A DNA stretch of 64,000 nt, from NCBI GenBank assembly GCA_029339195.1, contig JAPTJF010000346.1, positions 1 through 64,000 of the forward strand, given 5' to 3'. The notes under the pieces are model-generated. The model did not search any database. It was not told the DNA's origin and worked only from the letters and a program-made list of their open reading frames with translations. The stretch comes from Micractinium sp. NFX-FRZ. Its lineage: Eukaryota; Chlorophyta; Trebouxiophyceae; Chlorellales; Chlorellaceae. Both the position numbers and the translations under genes were made by a program. Shown piece by piece: positions 10,607-23,100 of the stretch. Positions within the stretch are counted from its first letter, which is position 1; each line of letters starts with the position of its first letter.

Positions 10607-13600
10607 TCAAATCAGGTACTCGGGCGGCGGTGCATTGCTGGTTGACCACCGTCGCCGCGCCGCACGCTTGCTCTTCACACCCTCCGCCTGCCCCTCGGTG
10701 GCACCCAGGTCTTGGTCCTGCTTCATGTCCAGGGCAGGGCTGCCTGCAAGGGGCAAGCGTGGGGCCCGCACAGCAGGAAGGCGCCAGTAAAAAGGACGGG
10801 TGGTGTGCCGCTTTGAGTCGCCAGCTGCTGCCCCACCACTGCCACTTGCACACTCTCACATCACATGCTTCCATTATTGGTTTGCATGCACCCCCGGTAT
10901 AAATAGTACCACCGCAGTCCATAACACAAAGCTTGCTTGCCACAGTCCCTGCCAAATCCTGCCCCCACCTGTCACTGTGCCAATCTCCTGCGCGGGCGAC
11001 CCCGCCACCAGCGTGTGTGCCGGCACCGCTCGCAGCACCGTGGAGCCTGCAGCGACCTGCAGGCAGGCAGGCAGGCAGGCAGCAGCAGGCGTTGCGCGAG
11101 CTGGACGTGTGCTGGGATTGCAGTACTATGGGAGACTGCAGGGCGCCCAGCCAGCTGTACCACACCCTGCAGGGCCCTGTCAAACAATCATTAACATATG
11201 AAGTCCACGGGGAGCCTGTGCCAACGCCCTCTCTATCTGCTGGCTCAACACCATTCAACAGGCATCCTCTACTCCTGCCCCCGCACACCCCACCTGGGCG
11301 CCCATGCCGATGCGGATGTTGCCCAGCACGCGTGCGCAGGCCCCAATGAGCACGTTGTCGCTGATCTTGGGGTGCCGGTCGCCCTCCTCCTTGCCCGTGC
11401 CTGCACAAGAAGAAGTGCGATGTGCAGGCTGATCAGATCGGGCGGAGCGCACTCACGTTGCTTGCCAGTGCACATGCCGCAGCGGCCCGCCAGCCTCCTC
11501 CCCCCGCCATGCAGCCAGTGCCGCCATGCACAGGCACGCGTTATGCTCTGCCCCTCCGGCTCCCGCTCCCCAGCTGTGTGCGCTGTGCATGTGCCAGGCG
11601 CGAGCAGGCCCCGCTGTGGTCCCGCCCGGCTCCATCCTGCCCATGAAGCAGTGACAGCCGGTGCCCACCTCCCAGCGTGACGCCATGCAGTATGGACACG
11701 TTGTCCCCGATGACCACCGTCTCCCCAATCACCACGCCCGTGCCTGCAGACATGCGGGTGGGGTGGGGTGGGGGGTGGGGTGGGGGGGACACAGGCCCGG
11801 CTCACACAGCGGGTTGCAAGCAAGCAGTGCTCCGGCGCCGCTGCGTCAGGCTGCTGCTTTGTGCGGCTCAGCAGGGTGCCTCCCCTGCGGGCAGGCAAGG
11901 CAGACCAGGCATGGGGGCGCCCATCCACCCCTCCCTCCCCGCCCTCCACAGCCAAGCAGCCCTTGAGAGGTGCTGGAGTAACGTAGGCTTTCTTCGCATG
12001 TGTAACCAAACAAAGCCACACACACACAGATCCAACATTGTGCCGCTGCCAAAGAAGAGTGTCCCTGGTCGACAGGCGCGCCTTCAATAACAGCAGGTTG
12101 AAGAGTCCAGCAAGCCCCCGCCCACCCACCCACCGTGGTCGAGCAGAATGCCGCTGCCAAACCGTGCCCCCGGGTGTATGTCCACCGCAAATGCCTCGCT
12201 CATGCGGCTCTGCAGCGCGGCGGCCATCACGCGGTCGCCACGCTGCCACAACTCGTGGGCGATGCGGTGCGCCTGCCCAGGGAAGGGGGGAGGGGGGGCA
12301 GAGGGCGGTAACGGGCCAGTTGTATAGATAAGGGGCGCCTGTGAGGCCACGGCTTCTGGGCGACAAAGTGAGCCTGCGCGGACCACCGGGGGGCGGGTCA
12401 GACGTCTGCAGTGCAGGCATTAAATTGCGGTGTGCCGGCAAGTGGGGGGGTGAAGCGGGTCAGTTACAAACAGTTGTGCATTATGGATGCTGATGTGCTG
12501 CCACAGCTCGCGGGCGATGCGGTGCGCCTGCTGGGGGCGACGCAGAGTCGAGGGAGGGGCTGGCGGCCCGGAGGGCAGGCGGGGTTTTGTTGTGTTGTAT
12601 GCTCGACACGAATGTCAGTGAAGGCCGGGTCAGACACCGAGCACACTGGTTAGTTGCCCGAGGCCACGAATGTAGTGATGCAAAGTCCCCCCATCAGTAA
12701 GTTCTTGTTGAAGGCATGCGGTGGTGCCCGCTCCTCTCCCCCGGCCCAAGGCCTGACCTGGATTGCGTGGAAGCCCTTGAAGCCAAGCAGCGCCTGGGTG
12801 TAGGCGGTGCAGGCAGGGTCCTGCTTGAGGGGAGTGGGCGTGGGGTGCATCAGGAAAACGGGCAGCAGTGACCAATCACTCAGTCAAATCACATGTAACG
12901 CGTCACAGATCAGATGTGCTGCAACCCACCCGCGGGTGCACTGTGCAGTGCCGTCGAGCCGCCCCCTGACCCCTCTCACCACGCCCCTTCCATGAACACC
13001 TCCCTCTGCCAGCCGCCAGATGCCACCGCCCAGCCAGCTGCTAGCTGCCCTACCCGCTGGAACACCGCGCGTAGGTCGTCCAGCGCCGCCTCCGCCAACC
13101 TCTTGTTTGTTTGCATCACTTCCATGAACACCTCCCCCAGCTCAATTGGCTGCAGGGTGCTGGACCCCAGGCGCTTGGCCAGCACGAACGCCAGGCTCTG
13201 CTCGAAGGTGGCGTGGGAGAGGATTGCGACGTGCAGGGAGCTCGATAGGATGGGCTCCGAGGCGGCGCCGCGCGCTGCCTCGCGCCTGCGGGCGGGAAGG
13301 AGGGGCAGGCGGGGGAGGCAGGGTGTGGGGGAGGGGGAGGTCAGGAGAGGGCACGGTGAAGGTGAAGCTGTGAAGTATTCCCTGTACTAATAGCTCCCTG
13401 CACTACCAAACTCTGGCCAGCTCCCCCGCCCCCCGCCCCTGCCTACGCAGGAGGTGCTGCCTCGTGCCATCCCCAAACGCCCCTGCCCCTCGCCCCTCCC
13501 GGCCCCTCCCTACCCCTTGCCCCGCCCTCGCACCTCATGATGCGCCACAGCAGGTTGCGCGGCGCTGCGGCACCGTACTTGATGCGTGCTGCGCTGGCCC

Positions 13601-14162
13601 GCCTCAGCGATTTGTCCTCCAAGCTGAATGGCACCACGTTGCCGCCCTGCTGCATGTACTCTGGCAGCCCCCGAGCCTCCCACAAAAACTGGGAGCTGCT
13701 GCTGCTGCTGGCCAGAATTGCCTCCTCCTCCCAGCCCATCTGTGCGCCCTCATCTGCAGGGAGGACACATGATGAGGGGGCGGCAGATGAAGTTTATGGG
13801 ACGGGCAGGCGATGGGGGTAGGGGACGGCCAGCAGAGGGGATGACAGCGGAGCGTGGTACGCAGGTGTGCAAAAGCTGCGGGATGGCCACTGCTGACGCC
13901 TGGAAAGCGGGCGGGGTCTACCCAGACCCAATGTTGCTTGTGCGTCGCGTCATATATGCCCAGGATTCAGTCTACAACGGCCCACAAATTGGGTTGGAGT
14001 CCCCTCACCTTGGTTCAGCGACGCCGCTTGCGCCCACCGCCTGCTGCCGCCTGGGCCGCTGGGGTTCCTCGGCTGGGATGCTGGGCCTCTGCGGTCCGCT
14101 TTGTTGCGTATTTCGGCATGGCTGCGTGGCAGCGAAGCTGTTGGTGCCGCAGCAAAGGCCAT
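10607..14162 (-). CDS. SAT: Serine O-acetyltransferase (cysteine biosynthesis)
   Basis: Transfers acetyl from acetyl-CoA to L-serine, giving O-acetylserine for cysteine synthesis. Nine exons: 14162-14009, 13753-13534, 13285-13054, 12820-12758, 12272-12134, 11743-11669, 11400-11294, 11056-10969 and 10743-10607; 404 residues. Residues 1-50 are basic and Ala/Ser/Pro-rich, suggesting a transit peptide (plastid or mitochondrion). The helical N-terminal SAT domain spans ~55-240 (for example ALLGFKGFHAIQAHRIAHEL). The left-handed beta-helix follows with hallmark motifs: DIHPGARFGSGILLDHGTGV, VVIGETVVIGDNVSILHGVT, GTGKEEGDRHPKI and NVLIGACARVLGNI. The catalytic His of the DIHP and DHG motifs are present. 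The chain ends ...PPEYLI. A C-terminal Ile is what inserts into O-acetylserine (thiol)lyase in the cysteine synthase complex of bacteria and plants, so complex formation is likely. The ~30-residue tail before it is basic (SKRAARRR). Confidence 0.93.
11058..11090. repeat. (CAGG)n microsatellite next to an SAT acceptor
   Basis: Six or so CAGG/GCAG units abut the acceptor of SAT exon 8 (minus strand). Several nearby CAG trinucleotides could serve as alternative acceptors; only the one before 11056 gives the conserved VAAGSTVLRAVPAHTLVAGS reading. Confidence 0.7.
12496..12527 (-). repeat. Ghost copy of SAT exon 5 start
   Basis: On the minus strand an acceptor CCCAGCAG is followed by GCGCACCGCATCGCCCGCGA, nearly identical to the true exon 5 start at 12272 (GCGCACCGCATCGCCCACGA). 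The ghost lies about 255 bp upstream in the same intron and loses similarity after about 35 bp. Confidence 0.78.
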
Positions 14163-14408
14163 GCGGTCGCCGCTGGAGAGGCAGTGTGATGTGGCGAGGA
14201 CGGAGAGCCTTTGCAGGCCGGATATGGAATGACAGATGATCACGGGTATTTTCAATGATTGCTTGAGACGAGCTACAGATGTAGACGCCTCACTTGTTAA
14301 CTTTTGCTCGCGCACTTTGCCGGGCAAGCGCGGTTTGCGTGCTGCGCTCGGCGCCCATCTTTCGGTGCATCGTTTCCCGCATTCGCGTATTATCCTAGAC
14401 ACTGCATC
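14163..14408. promoter_or_regulatory. Divergent 5' region, SAT and F-box gene
   Basis: A 246-bp gap between divergent start codons must contain both promoters and 5' UTRs. No TATA box or obvious operator is visible. Confidence 0.4.
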
Positions 14409-16401
14409 ATGCATGCTTGGGAGGCAGGGCTGGCCTGCCTGCCAGACGATGTAGTCACTCGAATCCTGAGCTTTTGCCCGCTGGAGGAGAGGAAAGTGTC
14501 CTTTTGTGGCGTGGGAATCAAGAAACATGCAGCGCCACCGGCGCCATAGCGCCGCCCGCCCAAGCACTTGCTTCCGCCCGCCGGTACTGCCGCCACTGCG
14601 TGCCCAGCCGACGCCGTCCTACCCTACGCTTGGCACCTGCAGGCTAAGAGTGATCGCTCTGGTCAACACCCGTTTGGCTGCCCTGTGCTCTGCGCCCGAG
14701 CTGCTGCGTCACGTTGGCGCCTTCCTGCGGAGCCAGCGAGCGGAGCCATTCCGGCGCTGGCTGGCGGCACACGCGCCCCACGTGCGCACACTGGCCCTGA
14801 CGGCACACACATCCATGCCGGCAGACGCCATCTCCCGCTGTGTGGCCGCATGCAGCGCCGGCGGGCAGCTGCAAGAGCTCACCCTTTTCCACGCGGCAGC
14901 GGCGTGTGCAGACGTGGCATGGCCGCCTGGGCTGGGGGGGAGCCTGCGGGGGCTCACGCTCGAGGGGGGCGACCCGAGCGTGTCCCCCCCGGTGCGCCTG
15001 GCTGCCCCCATGGCAGGCCTAAGCAGGCTGCAGTCCCTGACACTCAACTTGGTCCGCTTCCCTGAAAGAGTCCCAGCAAGCTTCCCTCCCTCCCTCACCT
15101 ACCTGTTCATTGAGCAGCAGCTTGTGCCAAAGACCGAGCCGGCGCGGCCCACAGCGATGCCGATCCAGGCAAGTGATGTGCTAGCAGTGCAGGGCAGTGG
15201 GGATGGCGCAGCATGCGCATGCTCGGCATCATGTGCGGGGGAGCAGGGGGGCACATCTTGTGTATCGCAAGTGAATTACATGTAGCATGCTCAGCACAAG
15301 TGCTGTCCTGCCTGCCCGCCCGCCCGCTCTGCTTGCCTGCCACCCTGCAAACCTGCCCCACCCACACATGTTCCCTGACATGCAATCTCGTGTGCATAAT
15401 CCCACCACCTGCGCAGCTCTCCAAACTGCTGAACCTCAAGCGCCTGCGCCTGTGGAACCTGGCCTGGACCGCTGTCAGCATGGCGCACCTCTCCCGCATC
15501 ACCCCCGGCCTCACGTCGCTGCAGTGCTGGGAGTGCTACGCACTGCCCCCGCGCGAGTGCCTGGCAGCTGCCAAGCAGCTGCGAGAGCTTAGCGTGTATG
15601 CGCTGGATGTGGACGATGCCAGCAAGGCGAGGTATCATACTGCGCTGGACCCGGTGCTCTCCCGCCTCACCCAGCTGACAAGCCTGCAGGTGGGCGGGGT
15701 GTGCTGGGGCGTGGGCGCGCTGGCTGGGGCGATTTCGGGGCCAGCAACCAGGCTCTTGCTTGGTACCATCAGTCACCTTGGCTGTATCATGTCGTTTAGG
15801 AGGCTGTGGCGAGGTGGACGACGTGCGACAGCCCTTTAGCCTCCGCTGAGAATCCTGCTGACCCTTCTTGCCTGCCGCCTTGGCCTGACCCGCTCTTGCT
15901 GCGCCTTTGCCCTGCCCCGGCCTGCACCCAAGCCTGCCAACTCCTAAGTTGACACACATGAGCACCTGCCCTGCCCTGCAGCTGGTGGGCATGGTGTGCC
16001 CGGCGGGAGCAGCCGGCCTGCCGCTCCTGGAGGAGGCTGAGCTTTTTGAAGATGGGACGGAGGGGCCAGGGGCAGAGGGGGACCCGGGTGTGCCGCTTCC
16101 ATCGGGCCCCTGGCCCGCGCTGCGCAGCCTGCAAGCCAGCTGGCACACGCTCAAGGAGAGCGCCGTCGTGCTGGCCGGCATGCGGCACTTGGCGCACCTG
16201 ATTGTCGACTCGACGCCTGCCACGGAGGAGGGCACGCCCAGCCAGTGGCGCGCCTTTTGGGGCTGGGCGGCAGGGCACGAGGCCTTGGCACGGCTGGAGG
16301 TGGCTGTGACTTGCGAGGAGGACGGCTTCTCCCGCCCGCTGGTAGACGCCGTGCTGGACTTGCAGCGGCGCCGCCCCCGCCTGCACATTTGCACCACGTG
16401 A
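14409..16401 (+). CDS. F-box protein with leucine-rich-repeat-like C-terminus
   Basis: Likely a substrate adaptor of an SCF ubiquitin ligase. Exons 14409-14491, 14643-15168, 15417-15689 and 15982-16401 give 433 residues. The N-terminus reads as an F-box (CLPDDVVTRILSFC, PLEER joined to LRVIALVNTRLAAL). The remainder is Leu-rich with irregular LRR-like segments (LKRLRLWNLAW, LRELSVYALDVD, LARLEVAVT), as in plant F-box/LRR proteins. Two introns are non-standard. Intron 2 has a GC donor (CAG|GCAAGT). The only in-frame way to join the two halves of the F-box uses GAGGAGAG|GAAAGT, a GA donor. The model is a multiple of three only with that junction. If the GA donor is wrong, translation may start elsewhere and the F-box would be lost. 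The target is unknown. Confidence 0.72.
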
Positions 16402-17126
16402 GCAGCGCCCCGCCCGCTGCCCTCCCCTGCACCTTGTACTGTAACGGACTGTAAACACACAAATTGTGCTATGGGCCCCCCACATTGAGCTGGGGGCGGG
16501 GCCCAGCTTCTGTCCAGGCGCCGCCGCTGTGTTAGACTGCGACGTTACAGACCATTAGTTTTGGCAGGCATGAATCTCAAAAGGGAAGGGGGGCCCGCCT
16601 GGAGTGTATGCATGCTTTCACATAAACAGTTGCAGGCCTTATGTTAGCTTATGGAAAGCAGCCTGACGGCCGAAGTTCTTCTTGCAGGAGATGTACCAGG
16701 AGTGGAAGGGGAGAGGGGAGGAGTGGCTGGTGGGGAGGGTACTCTTTGGCAAAGGGGTGGTATGAGGGTGAGTGCCGTGACTCATTTATGCGGGGGGATG
16801 GGAAACAGGTCACACTAGATAAGATGGGCGTGGGGTGGAAAGTAGGGAGGGCGGGCGGTGCCAAACAGCAGCAGCAGCGCTAGCGGCCCATCCACGACGG
16901 ATAGCGCTGGAGAACCCGATGCCAGGGCTGCTCGCTGGCGCCTGCGGGGCTGACAGACAGGCCCCATGGCGGCCGGCCGTACGCTTCTTAGCAAGGGCAG
17001 CCGCTCCTGGACCGACCACCCCTTGAGTTTGGAAAGTTGTCTAACAGTGCGCCTCGAGCCGGGAGGCAGCACCAAAGCACTTGGGTGGGGGCAGCACCGT
17101 ATGATTTGGCTGCACCCCTGCCTGCT
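16402..17126. other. Convergent intergenic region (F-box gene and ABCG copy 1)
   Basis: These 725 bp lie between two stop codons. Two TGTAA motifs at 16440-16444 and 16450-16454 are candidate poly(A) signals for the F-box gene, 39-49 bp after its stop. A TTACA (minus-strand TGTAA) at 16545-16549 is the nearest candidate found for ABCG copy 1, but it is far from that stop. Nothing else is recognised. Confidence 0.5.
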
Positions 17127-20100
17127 TCAGCGGGACCTCATCTCTTGGAGCTTGAGGGAGGCGAAGAAGAGCGTGCGGTAGAAGAGGGCCATGCCAGCCA
17201 GGATGACGAGGCAGATCCACTGCGGGGCAGGGTAGGGTGGGACAGGGGTGGGAGGAAGCTGCAGGGGTGAGGTAGAGGTTTGACACAGGGCAGGGTCGTG
17301 AGCGGGCAGTGGCGCCGGAAGACCCCAGGCGTATGCCCCAACAGTGCCTGCGAGCAGCTGCACAGTGCGTGCAGGCGCATACCCCTCCTGCCGCCCCGCA
17401 GCCAGGCGTCACGGTGCTGCATCCGCTGTGCTGCACAGTGCCCGATGCGGTACAATGTGGCAGTACCACGTATGGCAGTACCAAGCGCAGTTGGCAGTAC
17501 AGCAGGGCAGTGCACCCCACCTTGTTGATGTCCATGATCTCGTAGTACTGCAGCACAGCGGACCCCGGCAGGCTGCAGGTGGCGGGGACCACGCCGCTCA
17601 TGTCGGGCGGGCAGCCCCAGCTGGCGGTGCCCTGCAGCAGGCACGGCGGGGTGGCAGGGGTGGGGGCAGGCTCAGGTCAGCAATGCTGGTCTTGTCAAAG
17701 TGTTGAAGCCAGCGCAATGCCCGGCACTGCCAGGCGCTTGTGATTGCAAGCGCGGGAGGCCAGCAGACGAGCAAGGGAGCACGAGCAGGCAGGAGAGCGC
17801 CGCGCTGGCCCAACCACAGCAGCCTGTGTTGCAACAGCTCTCAATCTGCCGGGGCTGCTTTCTGCCTTACCTCAAACTCGTTGCGCATGAAGCCGGTGAA
17901 GCTAAAGGTGTGGTAGGAGATGTAGGACAGCGGGTAACGGAAGATGGGCTGCAGGGGCAGGGCAGGGGCGGGCAGGAGAGCGGGAGGCACACGCTGATTG
18001 CAAGGGCGGTAGGGCTGGTGGAGGAAGTCCCACCTTAGGAAGCGGGCAGCGTGCCGCGTCTGCCAGCTACATTGGACAGCAGAGGCAACATTATATATCA
18101 GCTGGAAGCAGGCCCCCCGGAGGACGCTCCCAGCTGGCATCCTAGTCAGCAAGCACCACCCACCTTGGGCATGGAGCCCAGGGGCTGGAAGAAGCCGCAC
18201 ACAATCATGTAGAGGCCCATCACACCCGCCCCTGCAGCAATGCCCATCAAGTAATGAGGCACCAGCGGGGCGATGGCCTGCGGGTGGCAGAGGGGTGCAG
18301 TGCAGAGGAGGGATGCAGTGGTTGCCTTGGTGGGTGGTAAGGAGCGTGGCAAGGGAGAGAGCCGAGGACACCGGCACCAGCAGGGCGAGGGCCTAGGACA
18401 TGTATGTACGAGAGAGGTGTCAGAGGAGCATGCATGGCGGGGGGGAGTCGACTTCCGGCAGGCAGATGGGACCCCCACACCCACCAGGGGGCCGGGTACG
18501 CACCACCCTCCCCCCAATGGCGTGCCGCCCACAGCATGTGCCCGCTGCACTTCCTGCCCTGGTTGCTGCCTTCCCCCTTTTTCCCACACCCCTCAACACC
18601 CACCCACTCCCTCACCATCATCAGCGACTCCACGGTGACCAGCGCCAGGAAGAGGTTGAGAATGAAGTAGACCACGTGCTCCCCGCCGGTGCGCAGGTCG
18701 GCGATGAAGTAGACGCACACGGTGGAGATCTGGGGAGGGGCGGGGGGCGGGCAGGCAGGGGAGCGCAGGGGCAAGATGGAACGAGGCGGGCAGGCAGGGG
18801 AGTGGGGGCAGGGGGGCGGGTGGAGATTTCCCGGAGGGAGGGAGGCAATGAGGTGTGTGAGGGAGAAGAAAGAAGGGCCAGCCAGGGTCCCCACAGGAAG
18901 GGAAGCACGCCTTCGTCTAGGATTCGCAAAATGTCCCCCCGACGTCACCGCATATGTGAGTGTTCTCAAGGCAGGGGATCCCCTCCTTTCTTCCAGCTGG
19001 TTGCATCTGAACCCCCTGCACCCATGCAGGCAGGCATGCGTGCGCACCACTGAGATGAGGAGGATGAAGGGGATGGAGGCGAGGGTGTTGGCCACAGTGA
19101 AGGTCAGCACGCCGTAGTAGCCGTTGAGCCGCTCCCGGATGAACACCTTCATGTCTGCGGGAGGGGAGAGCAGGGGAGGAGGAGGGGGTTTGGAACAGAG
19201 TGATGTGCCTTAAGCTCACGTGCCGCTGTGAGCACAGGGTGACAACCTTCATGGCTTGACTGAGGAGGGGGAGGGAGCGCAGGGGAGGAGGGGGGGAGGG
19301 CCAACCCAGCACTTGCATCCAGCTGCCTGGCAGGCGCAGTGGTGCTGATCGGCACCAATAAGGGCGTGGATATGCTGCAGCCGCCCGTGCTGTGCACTCA
19401 CCCTCTATGAAGGCGGGGAAGGCGGCGATGGACATGAAGGTCTGCAAGGGTGGGGGGCAGAGGGGTGCGGGGGGATGCTGCTTACTGCACGCTTCCCACC
19501 CAAAAGCATGGGCACATACAGTGCTGCCACTGCACTCCCTGCAACACCCCTGCGCGCATGATGCACGAGCATGCACGCAAAAAAACAGCTGCCAGCACTG
19601 CCAGGCACTTGCGCGCCACCAAGCTAGTCAACGGGGGTTGCAAGGCGTCAGCCTACCAGGAAGGCTACCACGAAGAAGAGCAGGGCGGAGCGGCTGAAGA
19701 CGTCCTTCCAGCTGTCCCCCAGCTGGAAGTAGACAAATGCGACGCCCAGGCAGAGCATCACATACATGGCCAGCCGCATCCTGCACAGGGGGAGGGGGAA
19801 GCACGTGGCAGTGGTGCAGGCACCCTCAGCATGCCCAGCATGATTAGCACAGCTTGGGCCGTGCAACCAACGCAGCGTGCCCAGCACGAAAGCTTGCACC
19901 GTGCGCCCAACATGCACGGCACGACCAGCACAGCGTGTCCACCGCGCGCTGAGCAAATCGTGCTGCACAGCTTGTGAGCCGGTCGTGCATGCCGTGACAG
20001 TGAAGCAGGTGCTGCGCTCTCACCAGAAGACGCCCACGTCTGCAGGGTTGGGATGGGGAGCAGGGGGCGGGGGCCGGGGCCGGGGCCGGGGCAGGCGTGG

Positions 20101-23100
20101 GTGGTTGGGTAGTTAGGGGCATGTGTGCGGGGCAGCTACTGTAGCGCAGTGCGCCCCCAGTCCCGCCAGGATCAATCCATCCCCCGCTGCTGGCCCCACC
20201 CCCGTGCTGCCTCCCTTGACCCTCGCCACTGCCCGCCTCCCTGCCCCCACCCATGCTGCACGCACTCACTGCGCAGGTTGTTGAGGAAGGTGCGGTACGT
20301 GAGGACGGAGGTCTGGTAGGCAAAGCCGGGCTGCTCCGCCCCCGCCGTGTACACCTGGCCGGGGGCGGCCTCCAGCTCCTGATTGCAGCAAGGCGGGCAG
20401 CAGCACCATGGGTCAGGGCAGGGGTGAGGCACCGCCGTGCGGCACATGGCGGGGGGTAACATTGCACTCCATCCACCAGGTGTGCTCAGTTGCCTGCCCG
20501 CCAGCCTCCCTGGCACCTTGGGCGCTGGCCTGGCTCCACCCTGCCCGCTGTGGAGCCACCATGCCGCACACCAGCACCACACCAGCAAACCACAGCACAC
20601 ACAGCATGAGCCCACCTTGACGTGGTCCTTCACGTGCATGGCAATCTTGGACGCCTTGTACTGCGTCACCAGCTTCTCTATGTTGGCCTCCACGTCATCA
20701 ATCTCCAGGAAGTCGCGGTTGATGGTGTGCAGGAAGTGGTCTGTGGAAGGGGGGGCCAGGGGCGAGGGGTGCAGCGAGGTGGATAAGCAGAAGCGAGGGG
20801 GGCACAGGCACAGCCGAGAGGTCACCCCGGGCAGAGGACACGCTGTGGAGGCGCGCTGCCCGCAGGTGCTGGCTGCTGTGACAACCAAAGAAGTTTGAAC
20901 CATTTCAACGCATCCTTGCTGGCTCCGCAGACTCGAGTGTGCAGGAGGGGCCAGGGGCTGGGTGGGTGGGTGGGTGGGTGAAAGCTCACCTGCCGGGTTG
21001 CGGTTCATGGGCACCGCCATGCCCGCCTCGGCAAAGAAGTCCACCGCCCGGCTGGCGGTGCCAAAGTACACCACGTGCCCGTCGCTCAGCAGGCACAGCT
21101 TGTCAAAGAGAGCAAACACCTCGGAGGAGGGCTGGTGGATGACGCTGCGGGGGCGCCGAGAGGGTGGTGAGGGTGAAAAGGGGAGCGGGGAGAGGGTGAG
21201 GGAAAGGGGGGCAGCGTGGCAGTGCCGGCACAAAGGGTGGCATTTCAAGCTGAGGCATGCGGGTGCATCACTTCAGGCGTGGGAGAAGCGGCCCCGGCAC
21301 TGTCTCAACCAACTGGCCTTGTCCAGGCTGCCTTGGCTTGCCTGATGACTGTGCGGCAGTGCTCCGCCAGGCGCCGCACCGCTGCCATGACGTAGTAAGC
21401 GGCGGCGCTGTCCAGCCCAGAGGTGGGCTCGTCACTGGGGGGTGGGGCGCGGGCGGGCAGAGTGCAGTGTGGCAGTGCACAGATAGGTGTAATGAGCCAC
21501 GTGTGAAGTGGTTTGGGGCAGGGCTGCTCCTGGCAGGCCATGTGCTGCCATCACGGCAACCGCAGTCAGGCGCCCCTGCTCACAGGAAGATGAGTTTGGG
21601 CGAGATGACGAGCTCGTTGCCGATGCTGACGCGGCGGCGCTGCCCGCCAGACACGCCGCGCAGGTGCCAGGTGCCGATGTAGCTGCGCGGGGGAGGAGCG
21701 GCAGGGGGCCGTGTGGGTGCAGAGCACAGTGCGAGGCATTGAGGGAAGAGGCAAGGCTTCACATCCCTGCCGACGGCCTGCCCTGCCCAAGCGTCCGTTA
21801 GCTGCCCTGCTGCGCATGCTGTGGCGCCCTACCGGCACCCACCCTCCTGTGCTTGCGGGCCACACTGCCTGCTGTGCACGCTGTGCACGCTCTGCTCACG
21901 TGTCGCGCGTCGACTCCAGCCCCAGCTCCCGGATCACATCCTCCACAATCTTCACCTTCTCACCGCTGGGCATGCCCTGCAGGGCGTGGGCAGCAGCAGA
22001 CACGGCAAGGTTGAAGCAGGAAAGAAAGAACAAGGTGGGGCGATGGCGCCAGGTGTTCGGTGAACGCTGGCTGGTTGGCGAGCGGGCTGCTTGCCTGCCT
22101 GCCCTCAAATACCCCTGCCCTTCCCGCCTTGTTATGGCAGAGGCAGCCACGGCTTGAGCTTGCAGCCTCCGCGCTCCCTGCGGCAGAGGCAGCCCCAACT
22201 CGAGCTTGGCCAGTCTCTGCAGCCTTCATCCCCCGCTCTCCCACATACACACACCACACACCTGGGGCAGCCTCAGCTTGGCAGAGTAATAGATGGTCTC
22301 AAACACGGTGAGGGTGCCAATGAGCACGTCATCCTGCGCAGCACGCACAGCGGAGCAGCATGAAGCCTATGAAGGCTTGCAGACACGAGCCGGTGCTGAG
22401 GAGACAGAGGGCCGCAGCAAGGGCGGGCTGCTGCAGCCAAAGAGTGTGTGCCCCTCCGAGTCCTCCTGACAAGGGAAGCCCGTCCCCCTGCTTGCCTGGG
22501 TTACGTAGGCGCTGCGCCCGTAGCTCAGGTCGCTCTTGTGCCCGTTCACGCGGATCTCGCCTGCGGGCGCGGGCCGAGGAAAGAAAGTAGAAGAGTCGGG
22601 AGGTGCCAGGGCCAGGGGGAGCGCTTGCAGGGGCGACCTATCGGGCTTGGCCCAAGCCGCCGCATTGCACTAGAAGTCCAGCTCGGGTTCCCACACATTA
22701 CTGTGCCTGGCGCAATGGCGCGCACCCGTGTGCTGCGCGCTGCGCGCCAGCCGCCCAGCCAGCGTATCCAGCAGGGTGGTCTTGCCGCAGCCGGAGGGGC
22801 CCATGATGGCCTGCGGGAGCGCACAGGCGCACAAACACTCCAGGACGGATCAGCAGGAGAAGGCGCTAGGGCAGGAAGCAGGAGAGAGCCCCCCCCCGGA
22901 GGTGGTGCACGGAGGCGGCAGGGGCGGGAAGCAGGAGGTGGTGCAAGGAGGCGGCAGGGGACCCCCCCCAGTGGCGCAGCCGGCTTGTGGAGGGATGAAG
23001 CTAGCAATGCGATGCAGGGCAAGGCAGGCAAGCACGGCACAGGGGCGCATCATCACCAGCCTCCCCACCCACCCACCATCATGTGGTTTGGCTCCACATA

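Noticed and set aside
10898..10905. TATAAATA, a TATA-box-like word
   Set aside because: It lies in a serine acetyltransferase intron with no gene start nearby on the plus strand; most likely chance.
14506..15285. Single-exon start of the F-box gene at 14506
   Set aside because: It would discard the conserved F-box N-terminus (LPDDVVTRILSF) and begin with unconserved Arg-rich sequence; kept only as a fallback.
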